A DNA stretch of 64,000 nucleotides from Alphaproteobacteria bacterium (GTDB taxonomy: Bacteria; Pseudomonadota; Alphaproteobacteria; UBA2966), in contig JABILA010000116.1 in assembly GCA_018654745.1 (NCBI GenBank), forward strand, positions 17,933-81,932, read 5' to 3'. The translations under genes and the position numbers were made by a program. Position 1 is the first letter of the stretch, and the number at the start of each line of letters is the position of its first letter. Shown here in pieces: positions 1 through 9,043 of the stretch. The notes under the pieces were generated by a model. It was not told the DNA's origin. It searched no databases and saw nothing but the letters and a program-made list of their open reading frames with translations.

Positions 1-151
1 ACTGTCAGAAAAAGTCGGCGGGGGTTTGTTACCAAACCGCCCGCCAGTGACAGAGAGGGCTTTCAACGATGGTTATGCAGGGATCAGGCGTGTTTTTTCT
101 GGAATCAGGGGGGATTTTCGTTATTTGTCTGAAAATGCTATATTTTTTGCC

Positions 152-1201
152 ATGAATAATGAAAAAGAAGTACGCGAAGCCTTTGCGTCACAGGCGAAGT
201 GGTGCGATATCCTCGGATCTCCGCTGACAGCCAGCCTGGTAGATGGATTGGGCCGTAAACTCGATCGACATACAAAAACCGGCCAGATCGTACTGGATTG
301 GCAAGGCCCGCCGGATGCACTGGGAGATTCTGTTCCACTGCGGCTGGCAGGTGCGCTGCATGCTCTTGTAAGACGCGGTCAGGCGACGGACCTGGCAAGC
401 GTCTATCCGCCGAATGCGCTGCCGTCAGCTGGTATCCTGATTGACGCGGCCCTTGCGGCGATACAGGATTTTGACGATGAACTTGTTCCGTGGATACAAT
501 TTGCACCTCAGACAAACGAGGTCGCCCGGTCAGGAGCGCTTTACCCTGGCATGATGCAAATTGCGGCACAAACGGGATTGCCCCTGGCCATTCACGAAGT
601 TGGTGCCAGCGCCGGTCTGAATATGAACATGGACAGATACGCCTATCTACTTGGAGGTCACAGTACAGGCGATCCGGAATCCGCCGTAACTTTGACACCG
701 AACTGGCACGGTCCCGCGCCATCGGGGTCCAGGCCAGTTGTTCGCAGTCGACGGGGATGTGATCGAAATCCGATCGATGTCAGTGACGATACCCAGTTTG
801 AACGTCTGATTTCCTTTGTCTGGCCGGATCAGGACGACAGACTGGCGCGCATTACATCAGCCTGTGAAATTGCCCAAAGGCATCCCCTGGAAATTGACCG
901 GATGGACGCCGCAGACTGGGTCGACAAGGTATTTACGGCACAGCCTACAGAAGGGGTTGTCAGGGTTCTGTATCATTCCATCGCGTTTCAATACTTCCCC
1001 GATGACACCAAACGCCGGATTCATGAATGTATGAATATAGCCGGTGATCAGGCGACGGCTGACACCCCGGTTGCCTGGCTTGCCTATGAATTGCAGGAAA
1101 GTGGGCGGCCCGCCCTGACCCTGCGTTTGTGGCCCGGCCATGGCGAACAAGTGATCGCCGAGGGGGATGCACATTGCCGGGATATCAAATGGATGGCGTG
1201 A
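152..1201 (+). CDS. DUF2332 family protein
   Basis: The 349-residue product matches what I know of the DUF2332 family, a group of bacterial proteins of unknown function. Visible family features are the N-terminal F-x-x-Q-A-K-W-C segment followed by L-G-S-P-L, the central H-E-V-G-A-S-A-G-L-N motif near residue 160, which resembles a nucleotide- or SAM-binding turn, and a C-terminal W-x-G-H-G-E block. I chose the ATG at 152 because family homology begins there; an in-frame TTG at 26 would add 42 residues without family likeness. No good Shine-Dalgarno sequence precedes the ATG. The gene stands alone, and the next gene is convergent 39 bases on. No signal peptide or membrane segment is seen. The family call is recognition from memory. 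Confidence 0.75.
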   Translation: MNNEKEVREAFASQAKWCDILGSPLTASLVDGLGRKLDRHTKTGQIVLDWQGPPDALGDSVPLRLAGALHALVRRGQATDLASVYPPNALPSAGILIDAALAAIQDFDDELVPWIQFAPQTNEVARSGALYPGMMQIAAQTGLPLAIHEVGASAGLNMNMDRYAYLLGGHSTGDPESAVTLTPNWHGPAPSGSRPVVRSRRGCDRNPIDVSDDTQFERLISFVWPDQDDRLARITSACEIAQRHPLEIDRMDAADWVDKVFTAQPTEGVVRVLYHSIAFQYFPDDTKRRIHECMNIAGDQATADTPVAWLAYELQESGRPALTLRLWPGHGEQVIAEGDAHCRDIKWMA

Positions 1202-1240
1202 TGAGTGGTCACAGTGTTTCAGGCGTTGTCCGAAGAGTTA

Positions 1241-2155
1241 TTACGCCTGGTACGGTAACGTGATCTTGACCAACAGCCACTCCCGGAAAGCCCTAATCGC
1301 AGGTCGGCTGCAATATTCATCCGGTATAACCAGGTGATATGAAAAGTCTGTGGGCATCACTTCCTCGAAGGGTTGAACAAGCCTGCCTGAGGCGAGGTCA
1401 TCGCGCACCAGAGACGTATTGATCAAGGCCACACCATGGCCTTCAAGTGCGGCTTGCAGCGCCATGTTTTCAATTGAAAATTCCGGACCCTTGCGCCAGT
1501 CAACTTCCTCGGCGCCTGCCAGCTTCAACCACATCGGCCATTCAGCATAGGACACATTGTTGATGACACCGCCAGAGTGAAGCAGTGTGTGATGAACAAG
1601 ATCCTGTGGCGTTTTCAGAGGATGAAGTCCGGTCAGTAGTTTCGGGCTGCAAACCGGGAAAACTTCATCCTGAAACAAACGATCCGACGAATGTCCCGGA
1701 TAGTCACCACTGCCCCATCTGATGGCAACGTCGACGGCGTCCCGGCGTAAATTTACAATCTCTACCGAGGCGTCGATGCGTATCTTTATCTCCGGATTGA
1801 GTTCCTGAAATTCCGCCAGTCTCGGGACCAGCCATTGTGCAGCGAATGAAGGTGTTGCCGACACCGTCAGGACATTTTGATCACCGGTGCCGTACAGCTC
1901 TTTTGCCCCCTCCGCCAACAAGTCGAAACCTTCAGAAAGGATTGGTAAAGCTGATTGACCTTGCTCCGTCAATCTGATGGCCCGGGTCAAACGTTGGAAC
2001 AAGGGTACGCCGACGAATTCCTCAAGTATCTTCACCTGATGACTGACAGCGGCAGGTGTGACATGCAGCTCGTTTGCCGCTTTGGTGAAGCTGAGATGCT
2101 GCGCAGTAACGACAAAGGCCCGCAAGGCATTCAGGGGTGGCAGGGGTGTCGGCAT
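1241..2155 (-). CDS. LysR family transcriptional regulator, GcvA-like
   Basis: A 304-residue LysR-type regulator. An N-terminal winged helix-turn-helix spans about residues 1-65 (P-L-N-A-L-R-A-F then A-A-N-E-L-H-V-T-P-A-A-V-S-H-Q). It is followed by a periplasmic-binding-like effector domain to the end. The P-P-L-N-A-L-R-A-F opening and the V-T-P-A-A-V-S-H-Q-V helix are typical of the GcvA/AmpR branch. It is transcribed away from a small ORF at 2285, so the 129-base gap between them is the likely operator region. The effector is unknown, and the neighbours give no metabolic clue. The family call is secure; the target gene is inference. Confidence 0.93.
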   Translation of the reverse strand: MPTPLPPLNALRAFVVTAQHLSFTKAANELHVTPAAVSHQVKILEEFVGVPLFQRLTRAIRLTEQGQSALPILSEGFDLLAEGAKELYGTGDQNVLTVSATPSFAAQWLVPRLAEFQELNPEIKIRIDASVEIVNLRRDAVDVAIRWGSGDYPGHSSDRLFQDEVFPVCSPKLLTGLHPLKTPQDLVHHTLLHSGGVINNVSYAEWPMWLKLAGAEEVDWRKGPEFSIENMALQAALEGHGVALINTSLVRDDLASGRLVQPFEEVMPTDFSYHLVIPDEYCSRPAIRAFREWLLVKITLPYQA

Positions 2156-2284
2156 TTATCACCATGCATTAGAAAAACTAAATCATCGTTCAATAATTTC
2201 TCGTTTGTAAATAGCACATATAATGGATATTTCTCCTGAACACCACATCTACAGACATTTGTTATGATTCAAAGGAGATAAACC

Positions 2285-2446
2285 ATGAACCCTTACAACA
2301 TGCTAACGAAAGACGCCCGTCACTTTGAGCAGTACCAAAGTTTCAACCAATTCGGACTATCCAGGATGATCAGCGTCGGTGCCCTGCAAGCGGTCTATGC
2401 GGCAGAGCGTGGATGGAAACATTTCAGGTCGATGTTTCTGGCATGA
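2285..2446 (+). CDS. small hypothetical protein, 53 aa, divergent from LysR gene
   Basis: This short ORF begins at an ATG preceded at good spacing by a strong Shine-Dalgarno (AAAGGAGATAAACC, then ATG) and ends in TGA at 2446. The 53-residue product starts M-N-P-Y-N-M-L-T-K and has an aromatic, basic C-terminal part (A-A-E-R-G-W-K-H-F-R). I recognise no family; it lacks a signal peptide and a convincing membrane helix. It fills the space between the divergent lysR gene and the convergent DUF4384 gene, which ends 41 bases downstream. The ribosome binding site and position opposite a LysR gene are the main arguments that it is real and possibly controlled by that regulator. Confidence 0.55.
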   Translation: MNPYNMLTKDARHFEQYQSFNQFGLSRMISVGALQAVYAAERGWKHFRSMFLA

Positions 2447-2487
2447 ACCTGGATGTTCTGTCTCAATCCATCAGGTCCGATAAGACC

Positions 2488-3927
2488 TTATTTGGCCGCT
2501 GGCAGCACGTTGATCACGACGCTGGCTTCGCTGACCCCGACATTTTTCAACTGGCGAAAAATATGGGGCAGGCGAAAATCCATGCCTTCGGGCAGGACCG
2601 GGAAATTGTTGTTGCGGATGGATTTCGGCAGTTGAGCGCTGATGTCTTTAGAGACCGCAAAACATTTTACCAACTCGGTCCCGGCCGGTTCTCCAACCAC
2701 AAGATCAAAGGGCAAGATGCTGCCGGGCAGCGTATGTAATTTACCGCCCTGAACAAGGGCATTTTTGTGATAGCGGTTGGGCATGATCTTCAACATGCGA
2801 CCGTCTGCCTGGCGATAAAAACAGTAGAGCCAGGCATCCTGATCGAGCCGTATTTCCAGATGCAGTTTTTCGCCGATGTTATAAGCCGGTGTTTCTCCCC
2901 GGTTACTGCGCAGGGCAAATCTAAATGGCCCCATGCCATCGTTTTCCAACAGCTGCGGCGGGAAGTTCCCGTCCGGCCTGACATTCATTTCCAGGGGCGG
3001 CAAGACCTTGCCGGACCAGGCAACGGTTCTGCCATCCGGTGCCCGCAAGCGGACTTTCAGATCAACCGCCTTGCCAAAATCCCAATAGCTGCCGGTCAGG
3101 GTGTAGACATTGTTTTTCTTGCCGTCTTTGCTTTTTGCCGTTGAGGCCTTTTGCCCACCGGCCCAGGCCGCACGATTGATACGCACCATGCGCCCGGTGA
3201 TTCTGTTGGAAAAGGCGGTGGCCAGTTCATCGCGCAGAAGTTCTTCGATATATCGACCAAAGCGGGTCTGGATACGGGTGTTTTCAAAACGGATGCCGCT
3301 GAGCTGGATCTCATGGGCATCGGCAGCCATTTGCGACAGTTTTCGGGCACCTTGTCTGATCCCCTGGTCGAGCGTCACAGTTGCCTGATTTTGCGCCAGA
3401 TTAATGAACTGGCTGGAGGTCGAAGCAACGATGTTGCCAACACGCGTTTTACCCTTGGAGGAGCCCATAGCTTTGTAAGACAGCGAGATACGACGATTTT
3501 CCAGGGAAATATTTCCAACGATCAACAGGTCCACTCGCGCACTTTTGGACACGGTTGCGACCGGGTTTTCCAGGTCCTGGTTGGTTTCTTCCAGGTCCGC
3601 GATCAATGCTCTCAGTTCTTTCCGCCCGACAAATACCAGCTTGTTGCCAGCACTACGCTGCAGGGCTGCCAGAAGGTTGGTGTTCAATTGTTCGGCGACA
3701 CGCGTTGAGACCGGAATATCCCTGCTTTGAAATGGCCAGACCGCAACGCGGGTCTTGCTGTTCAGCAGCTGGTTGGCTTTTAATCCTTCCAGTAATTCAT
3801 CCCCCAGCAAGCCAAGGGTGAAGTCGCTGCCACCGGCACTGTCCTGGGCCTGCACGCCAGGCGCCACGAGGCCGAGCATGATCAGCACTATCCCGAAGAT
3901 CGGTCCGGTTTGCATCCACTTCACCAC
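2488..3927 (-). CDS. exported FlgO/CsgG-like protein with C-terminal DUF4384 domain
   Basis: A 479-residue secreted protein. Residues 1-27 form a signal peptide ending A-Q-A. Residues about 40-200 resemble the FlgO/CsgG-type fold: a conserved R-V-A-V-W-P-F start, a V-F-V-G-R-K-E-L-R segment, then A-R-V-D-L-L-I-V-G-N. The last 150 residues fit DUF4384, with a F-R-F-A-L region, H-L-E-I-R-L-D-Q-D-A-W-L-Y-C-F-Y and I-M-P-N-R-Y. The start codon overlaps the upstream OmpA-domain gene by 7 bases, so the two are co-translated. The likely place of action is the periplasm or outer membrane. Its role is unknown; DUF4384 proteins often sit in multi-gene envelope or secretion clusters. Domain calls are from memory. 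Confidence 0.72.
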   Translation of the reverse strand: MVKWMQTGPIFGIVLIMLGLVAPGVQAQDSAGGSDFTLGLLGDELLEGLKANQLLNSKTRVAVWPFQSRDIPVSTRVAEQLNTNLLAALQRSAGNKLVFVGRKELRALIADLEETNQDLENPVATVSKSARVDLLIVGNISLENRRISLSYKAMGSSKGKTRVGNIVASTSSQFINLAQNQATVTLDQGIRQGARKLSQMAADAHEIQLSGIRFENTRIQTRFGRYIEELLRDELATAFSNRITGRMVRINRAAWAGGQKASTAKSKDGKKNNVYTLTGSYWDFGKAVDLKVRLRAPDGRTVAWSGKVLPPLEMNVRPDGNFPPQLLENDGMGPFRFALRSNRGETPAYNIGEKLHLEIRLDQDAWLYCFYRQADGRMLKIMPNRYHKNALVQGGKLHTLPGSILPFDLVVGEPAGTELVKCFAVSKDISAQLPKSIRNNNFPVLPEGMDFRLPHIFRQLKNVGVSEASVVINVLPAAK

Positions 3928-4463
3928 TTGATAACTTTCTCGGTTCCAGGCTTGTTCTGTCGATTAGTCTTGTCGCGGTTTGATTGTAACAGAATAAACT
4001 CGACCCGGCGATTTTCTCCGCTGTTCGGTGCCATGGGGTTTTTCAATCTTGTTTCCCCCTTGCCCGATGATACAAGCCGGTCTTTATGGATACCGCCCTT
4101 GAGGATCAGGTAGTCAAACACTGCCCGGGCGCGGCGTTCGGATAATTTCATGTTCATGGCTGCCCGACCTGATGCATCGGTGTGCCCGACGATCTGAAAG
4201 CGCTCTGCTGCCAATTTCGGGTCACGCAGGGCTTCTGAAACAATATTCAGCTGACGCTTTACCCGGCTCGTCAGATTTACCGAGCCAGTCCTGAATTCAA
4301 TGTCCAGGTCAATTGCCCGTGCTGTGCCTTTGTGTTGCGGCAGATATTCTATGGGTGCCAGGCTGCGGATGATGGTGTTTTTGTCGACATCAGCGTTCTG
4401 GGCCAAAGCCCCGTGCGCGCCGGTGAAGATCAGGGTGCTGGCAATTATCAACTGTTTTATCAT
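3921..4463 (-). CDS. OmpA-domain envelope protein
   Basis: A 180-residue exported protein: signal peptide to about residue 21 (A-L-A-Q-N), then a C-terminal OmpA/MotB peptidoglycan-binding domain. Core motifs seen are I-E-F-R-T-G-S-V-N-L, F-Q-I-V-G-H-T-D-A-S-G, and L-S-E-R-R-A-R-A-V-F-D-Y-L, ending with G-E-N-R-R-V-E-F. It has no beta-barrel, so it probably tethers something to peptidoglycan. It overlaps the downstream DUF4384 gene by 7 bases and lies 74 bases behind a lipoprotein gene; an intrinsic terminator-like hairpin lies in that gap. The three encoded proteins (lipoprotein, peptidoglycan binder, secreted FlgO-like) look like an envelope complex, which is inference. Confidence 0.87.
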   Translation of the reverse strand: MIKQLIIASTLIFTGAHGALAQNADVDKNTIIRSLAPIEYLPQHKGTARAIDLDIEFRTGSVNLTSRVKRQLNIVSEALRDPKLAAERFQIVGHTDASGRAAMNMKLSERRARAVFDYLILKGGIHKDRLVSSGKGETRLKNPMAPNSGENRRVEFILLQSNRDKTNRQNKPGTEKVIKW

Positions 4464-4489
4464 CGAACGACCTTGTATCCGGATTAAAC

Positions 4490-4525
4490 AGAAAACCCGT
4501 CAGCAGCTTTCAGGCTGCTGACGGG
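4490..4525 (-). terminator. intrinsic terminator behind the lipoprotein gene
   Basis: Bases 4496-4507 and 4514-4525 form a perfect 12-bp GC-rich stem with a 6-base loop. Read on the minus strand the stem is followed by TTTTCTGTTT. It sits 12 bases past the stop of the lipoprotein gene and 32 bases before the OmpA-domain gene start, so it either ends that transcript or attenuates expression of the two genes behind it. Confidence 0.8.
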
Positions 4526-4537
4526 CAGTTCAGGAAC

Positions 4538-5443
4538 TTACCAGTTATTTGGATCGAGATTCCGTCTCTTGCGCTTGGAAATGCGGGTCACGACATATTC
4601 GTTGCCAGAGAATTGGACCCGACCGGAGATGCCGATATGCTTCAGCATTTTGCGCAGGTTACGGTTCAGGCGCGTTGCAGTGCTGCTGCTTTCATACCAG
4701 TATTCGTGATGCATGCGACCGGCATAGACAGCGCGGTGACGCTCATAACCTTTGAAGACCACGATATATTCTTCCATGTCCAGCATGTCGTCTTCGGAAA
4801 ATCCATCAAATACGAGGGAAAAACCGTTGGCGAGATTGGCTTTGCTGTAACCGTCGTCATCGCGGTCGCCGTCATAGATATCGACCAGTTTTTCGGCCAG
4901 AACGGAGCCAACGTCACGGGCGATGATCTTGCTGTATTTGCCAACGGTTTCCAGCAGGCATTCGCGAGGGCAATTGGCAGCAGCCGTCCATTCGCGTGGG
5001 CTTTCGATCTCAAAGTTGCCAAGGCGTTGGCCGCTTTTTACAGCCAGGATACGACCGGTGACACGGGTCTTGATCTTGGTGGTGTAATTAAAATCACGGG
5101 CGCTGGCGTAGATCGTAAAAATAACCGCGATATCGATCGGCGGGCGTTTGACGGACTTGGCGATATCAATGATTTCCGCATCCGTGCGTCGTACACGACC
5201 TTGAGCATAATCATCCAGCGAAATCGCTGTTTCATCAAATACGTCAAAACCTTCGTTGTGGATTTCATTGGTCAGGGCATCCAGAACGCGGCGGAATACG
5301 CGACTATTGCGCGGTACGCTGTCCTGATCTGCGTCTTCGCCCATGATCAAAAGGTTTGGCTTCTCAATAGCCATGGATGGTGGGGCCCCTGCGCAGGATA
5401 TTAGCAGCAAGGCGCCGGCAAACATGAAGATCATTTTTTTCAT
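4538..5443 (-). CDS. putative lipoprotein of an envelope gene trio
   Basis: A 301-residue protein with an N-terminal K-K signal sequence and a lipobox-like L-I-S-C at about residue 17, so probably a lipoprotein. I do not recognise the family. The middle (about 30-200) has alternating beta-like strands with D-I-A-V-I-F-T-I-Y and T-R-V-T-G-R-I-L-A-V, in the style of CsgG/FlgO-like outer-membrane lipoproteins. A second part ends in a highly basic tail (S-K-R-K-R-R-N). Two cysteines in A-N-C-P-R-E-C could form a disulfide. The ribosome binding site GGGAGA is clear. It heads the OmpA-domain and DUF4384 genes on the same strand, separated from them by a terminator hairpin. Confidence 0.62.
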   Translation of the reverse strand: MKKMIFMFAGALLLISCAGAPPSMAIEKPNLLIMGEDADQDSVPRNSRVFRRVLDALTNEIHNEGFDVFDETAISLDDYAQGRVRRTDAEIIDIAKSVKRPPIDIAVIFTIYASARDFNYTTKIKTRVTGRILAVKSGQRLGNFEIESPREWTAAANCPRECLLETVGKYSKIIARDVGSVLAEKLVDIYDGDRDDDGYSKANLANGFSLVFDGFSEDDMLDMEEYIVVFKGYERHRAVYAGRMHHEYWYESSSTATRLNRNLRKMLKHIGISGRVQFSGNEYVVTRISKRKRRNLDPNNW

Positions 5444-5701
5444 CGTATTCTCCCAAAGGCTGGCCCAACGGGGCTGGCAAAGAATTTATAACACTGAATT
5501 CTATTCACTGCCGGGGTAATGCAGGGGTCAGAGCGATTTTTTCCTGACACGCAAATATTTTTATCAGAGTCAGCGGGAATTGTCTCTATGTCAGGTTGTT
5601 TCGAGCCGGAGTTTATGCACCTTCGCCCTGAAATAATCGGCAAATAGCCCGGGTTTTCGTCAAAAGCTGCGCGGAGTGTGACCGCCTAAACGGGAATAGT
5701 C

Positions 5702-6805
5702 CTAATCCGGCCAGTTCCACGTCGTGACCGGCAGCTGGAATTTTACTTCCAGCACACGGGCATCCAGATCAACCCGATTGAGCAGGCCTGACTGGGTATC
5801 GACTTCAGAAACGACAGCTGCGGCATTGACCGCAGCAGCCCGAAGCGAATCTTCCACACTGGACCCACTTGCCAGCAAGGCACTGAGGGTCGAGGTGAAA
5901 CTATCTCCGGCCCCTGCCGTGCCCATGACTTCGGTGCGCATGGTCGGGCAAAAGTGTACGCCGTCTGCGTCTGCCAGATAGGCACCTTCCGTGCCATCCG
6001 TAATGAGTATCTTGTCGAGCCCTTTCGACCGTACCCGGGCCAGGAAATCGATCAGGCCCAGATCAAAGCCACCAAAGGCAAGACCCAGACGCATCAGGCG
6101 GGGCTCTTCCTTATTGATTTCGTGATCATCGCCACCGTCGGTGACGTCATCGGAAACGGCCAGGGCTGGCACCAAGGTTTCGGCTTCAACCCGGTTGACG
6201 GCCAGCAGATCAATATCCGGGAAACTGTCCAGAATACTGGCAGTGCGCGAAGTCAATTGACGGATGCCGGGGTTGGCGGCCACGAAGGCACCGGCGGCAT
6301 GGGCTCTGGCGGCAATATCGCCAAAACAATCCGCTGAACGATTGGACAAACTGGCGATATAAACCAGTTGGCGGTCTTCAAGCAAACCCGGTTTGATATC
6401 GCTGACCCGAAGCAAGGTGTTGGCACCGCGTTGGGTAAAGATTGTGGCATTGCGGTCGTGGGACGAGACCATAACAGCGGTACCGGTTGGCGCTTCGGCA
6501 GTGCGGATCACGGCACTTTCATCGACGTTTTCAGCGGTCAGGCGATCAAGGATACGTCCACCGTTCTGATCGTCACCCACCTTGACCAGGACGCTGGCTT
6601 TCAGGCCAAGACGCGCCATGGAAACGGCTGTGTTTACGGCACCGCCGCCGATATGAGTTGAGATGCTTTCACTTTCGATCTTGCGACCCTGTTCCAGCAA
6701 CAGAAAGGACGAAGTGGCGTTGGTCATGGTCATGCGCTCAACGTCGCGGCTGTTCACCAGAACGATGATGTCGACCATGGCCGACCCGACACATAACGCA
6801 CGCAT
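5702..6805 (-). CDS. PfkB family sugar kinase
   Basis: A 367-residue ribokinase/PfkB-type kinase. Seen are the N-terminal C-V-G-S-A-M-V-D, the substrate-loop glycines G-G-G-A-V-N-T-A at about 53-60, and the C-terminal catalytic signature G-T-A-G-A-G-D-S-F. The motif normally reads D-T-x-G-A-G-D; here the Asp is Gly, but the catalytic Asp of G-A-G-D is kept. A longer start at 6850 would overlap the upstream gene; I prefer the ATG at 6805, with AAGGAA about 9 bases ahead and family homology beginning at once. It is the last gene of the leftward amino-sugar operon, 25 bases behind the Gfo/Idh gene. Substrate is unknown; an insert around residues 200-250 rich in Asp/Glu is unusual. Confidence 0.86.
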   Translation of the reverse strand: MRALCVGSAMVDIIVLVNSRDVERMTMTNATSSFLLLEQGRKIESESISTHIGGGAVNTAVSMARLGLKASVLVKVGDDQNGGRILDRLTAENVDESAVIRTAEAPTGTAVMVSSHDRNATIFTQRGANTLLRVSDIKPGLLEDRQLVYIASLSNRSADCFGDIAARAHAAGAFVAANPGIRQLTSRTASILDSFPDIDLLAVNRVEAETLVPALAVSDDVTDGGDDHEINKEEPRLMRLGLAFGGFDLGLIDFLARVRSKGLDKILITDGTEGAYLADADGVHFCPTMRTEVMGTAGAGDSFTSTLSALLASGSSVEDSLRAAAVNAAAVVSEVDTQSGLLNRVDLDARVLEVKFQLPVTTWNWPD

Positions 6806-6830
6806 AGCCTGTTTCCTTATTGAAGTCTGA

Positions 6831-7907
6831 TCATAAGTTAACGATTTCACCGCTCTTTATAGACTGATCTGCGGCCAGGACAATCCCGAGTGAATTTACC
6901 GCATCAGCCATATGATCGGTCAGATTAACATCACTGACGATGGCGTTCAGAAAATATTCCTGCTCGCGCTGACAAAGGTCGTCGTGGCCAGGTTCGTCTT
7001 CTGTATTGATGATTTGATCTTCGCGTGCGAACGCTCCGTTGCTGTCTGTATCACTAAAATGAAGGCGCAGGGAGCTGGTTTTGGTGTGGGCATCGACATC
7101 GTCAGATTTGTGACCTTCTCCGGCTTCTTCGGCGGCAACGATTGAGACACATCCTTTGGGCCCAACCACGTCTTTCACAAAAAACGCTGTCTCGCTCATC
7201 ATCGGGCCCCAGCCTGCTTCATACCAGCCGATGGAGCCATCATCAAAGAAGACCTGAAGCTGGCCATAATTATACATGTCAGCGTCAATTTCCGGGGTCA
7301 GGTTCACACCCATGGCATGAACTTTTACCGGTTTGGCACGAGCCATCAAACACATCATGTCGACATAGTGCACACCACAGTCGACAATCGGAGACATGGT
7401 TTTCATCAGGGTCTTGTGGGTCTGCCAGGTGGCACCGCTGGATTGTTGATTAAGGTTCATGCGCATGACCAGCGGTTTGCCCAGACCCTGGGCCACTTCC
7501 ACCAGCTTTGCCCAGGATGGATGGTGGCGCAGGATATATCCGACCACCAGTTTTTTACCCAGACGTGTGGCTGCATCAACAACGCGTTGGGCGTCTTCCA
7601 GTGTTTCAGCGATGGGCTTTTCCAGAAAGACATGGGCACCGGCTTCAAACGCCTGCACGGCAAAATCGGCATGGGTGTCCGAATAGGTATTGATCGAAAC
7701 CGCGTCCGGTTTCAGTTCGGACAGGGCGGCTGCGTAGTCAGAGAATTTCGCATAACCACTCAGTTCATCCGGCAGCCCGGTCATGGTTTCGATGCTGCGG
7801 CTGCACAGACCAACAACTTCGAAACCATCCAGGGCGTGATAGGCTTTGGCATGGGACAGACCCATATTGCCCAACCCAACGATCAGTACGCGCACCTTGT
7901 CGGTCAT
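6831..7907 (-). CDS. Gfo/Idh/MocA family oxidoreductase
   Basis: A 358-residue NAD(P)-dependent sugar or cyclitol dehydrogenase. It opens with a Rossmann motif V-L-I-V-G-L-G-N-M-G and carries the family E-K-P-I-A-E motif (about residues 96-101) with the catalytic Lys, followed by an alpha/beta C-terminal domain containing H-Y-V-D-M-M. The start overlaps the nagA stop by 4 bases (ATGA), so translation is coupled. In an amino-sugar operon it may oxidise a sugar or sugar phosphate linked to GlcNAc/MurNAc breakdown, with the neighbouring PfkB kinase as partner. That role is inference; the family call is firm. Confidence 0.9.
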   Translation of the reverse strand: MTDKVRVLIVGLGNMGLSHAKAYHALDGFEVVGLCSRSIETMTGLPDELSGYAKFSDYAAALSELKPDAVSINTYSDTHADFAVQAFEAGAHVFLEKPIAETLEDAQRVVDAATRLGKKLVVGYILRHHPSWAKLVEVAQGLGKPLVMRMNLNQQSSGATWQTHKTLMKTMSPIVDCGVHYVDMMCLMARAKPVKVHAMGVNLTPEIDADMYNYGQLQVFFDDGSIGWYEAGWGPMMSETAFFVKDVVGPKGCVSIVAAEEAGEGHKSDDVDAHTKTSSLRLHFSDTDSNGAFAREDQIINTEDEPGHDDLCQREQEYFLNAIVSDVNLTDHMADAVNSLGIVLAADQSIKSGEIVNL

Positions 7908-9043
7908 GTGTCGTTTCCTTCAATCCAGGTTTTTGTGACCGTCAGGTCATCGTCCAGCAAGGCAAAATCAGCCCGGAAACCGGTTGCGATACGCCCGCGT
8001 TGTTCATCAAGTCCCAGGAATTGTGCCGGATATAGCGACGCCATACGCAAGGCTTCTTCAAGGGGCAATCCGACTTTCGTAGCCGTGTTGCGCACTGCCG
8101 TGGCCATATCCAGATGAGATCCTGCAAGGGTGCCGTCTTCCGCCGTGCAGCGATCCTCAGATACCGTAATGGTACGGCCATATAAATCGAACGTGCGCAG
8201 GTCGCTGCCGACCGACGGCATGGCATCCGTGATCAACATCATTTTGCCCGCCGCCTTGGCCTTGATAGCTGATCGCAAGGTGGCCTCATGAATATGATGA
8301 CCATCAATGATCAGACCGCACCAGGTTGCGTCATCATCCAGGGCCGCACCGACCACACCGGGTGCGCGGCTGTCCATAGGTGTCATGGCGTTAAACAAAT
8401 GGGTAAAACCTGACAGACCCTCGGCAAGAGCTTTTTGCATATCGTCATACGACCCGGCTGTGTGCCCGGCGCAGACCCGGATACCGGATTGATCCAGAGC
8501 AGCGATTGTGCCTGCTGGCACTGTTTCCGGTGCCAGCGTCACCAGACGTACACCCAGATCCGTTGATCGATACAACGCCATCAAGTCATCGTCGACGGCA
8601 CGAATGCGTTCGATGTTATGGATGCCCTTGCGTTTGGTATTCAGTAACGGGCCTTCAAAATGGATGCCGACGACGCCCGGCATGTTCATGTTCAGGGCCT
8701 CGCGCACAGCGTCTGCCGCTGTCTGCATTGACGCCAGATCGTCTGTGATCAGGGTCGGCAGAAAGGCAGTGGTGCCAAAGCGGCGATGGGCTGCAGCAAT
8801 TTTTGCAAGTCCGTCATTTGTTATCGTGCCATCCACCATAACACCGCCGCCGCCATTAACCTGAATGTCGATAAAGCCTGGAACCAGCAAGTTGTTGTTC
8901 AGGTCAGTTGTATTACTGCCTTCGGGCAAGCTGTCCGTATTGACGATATCGACGATCAGGCCGCCTTCGATCAGAACGGTCTTGCCGTTCAGGATCATGT
9001 CGCCGTCAAATATCCGGGCGTTGGTCAGGGCTTTGATGCCCAT
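7904..9043 (-). CDS. nagA: N-acetylglucosamine-6-phosphate deacetylase
   Basis: NagA removes the acetyl group from GlcNAc-6-P to give GlcN-6-P in the cytoplasm. The 379-residue amidohydrolase shows the family landmarks in order: V-P-G-F-I-D-I-Q-V-N-G-G-G-G, G-I-H-F-E-G-P (usually H-L-E-G-P; the metal-binding Glu is kept), A-G-H-T-A, T-H-L-F-N-A-M-T-P, D-G-H-H, and L-I-T-D-A-M with the catalytic Asp. The ATG at 9043 shares its A with the stop of the upstream deaminase (TGATG) and has GGAG at good spacing; a GTG one codon earlier is the alternative. Coupled in the operon kinase-GntR-deaminase-nagA, it forms the middle step from MurNAc/GlcNAc to fructose-6-P. Confidence 0.95.
   Translation of the reverse strand: MGIKALTNARIFDGDMILNGKTVLIEGGLIVDIVNTDSLPEGSNTTDLNNNLLVPGFIDIQVNGGGGVMVDGTITNDGLAKIAAAHRRFGTTAFLPTLITDDLASMQTAADAVREALNMNMPGVVGIHFEGPLLNTKRKGIHNIERIRAVDDDLMALYRSTDLGVRLVTLAPETVPAGTIAALDQSGIRVCAGHTAGSYDDMQKALAEGLSGFTHLFNAMTPMDSRAPGVVGAALDDDATWCGLIIDGHHIHEATLRSAIKAKAAGKMMLITDAMPSVGSDLRTFDLYGRTITVSEDRCTAEDGTLAGSHLDMATAVRNTATKVGLPLEEALRMASLYPAQFLGLDEQRGRIATGFRADFALLDDDLTVTKTWIEGNDT

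Noticed and set aside
2473..2488. Short hairpin AGGTC-N6-GACCT at the end of the small ORF
   Set aside because: A 5-bp stem without a T-run is too weak to call a terminator.
5440..5643. Small minus-strand frame of 67 codons upstream of the lipoprotein gene
   Set aside because: It has no ribosome binding site, overlaps the lipoprotein start region and has no recognisable features.
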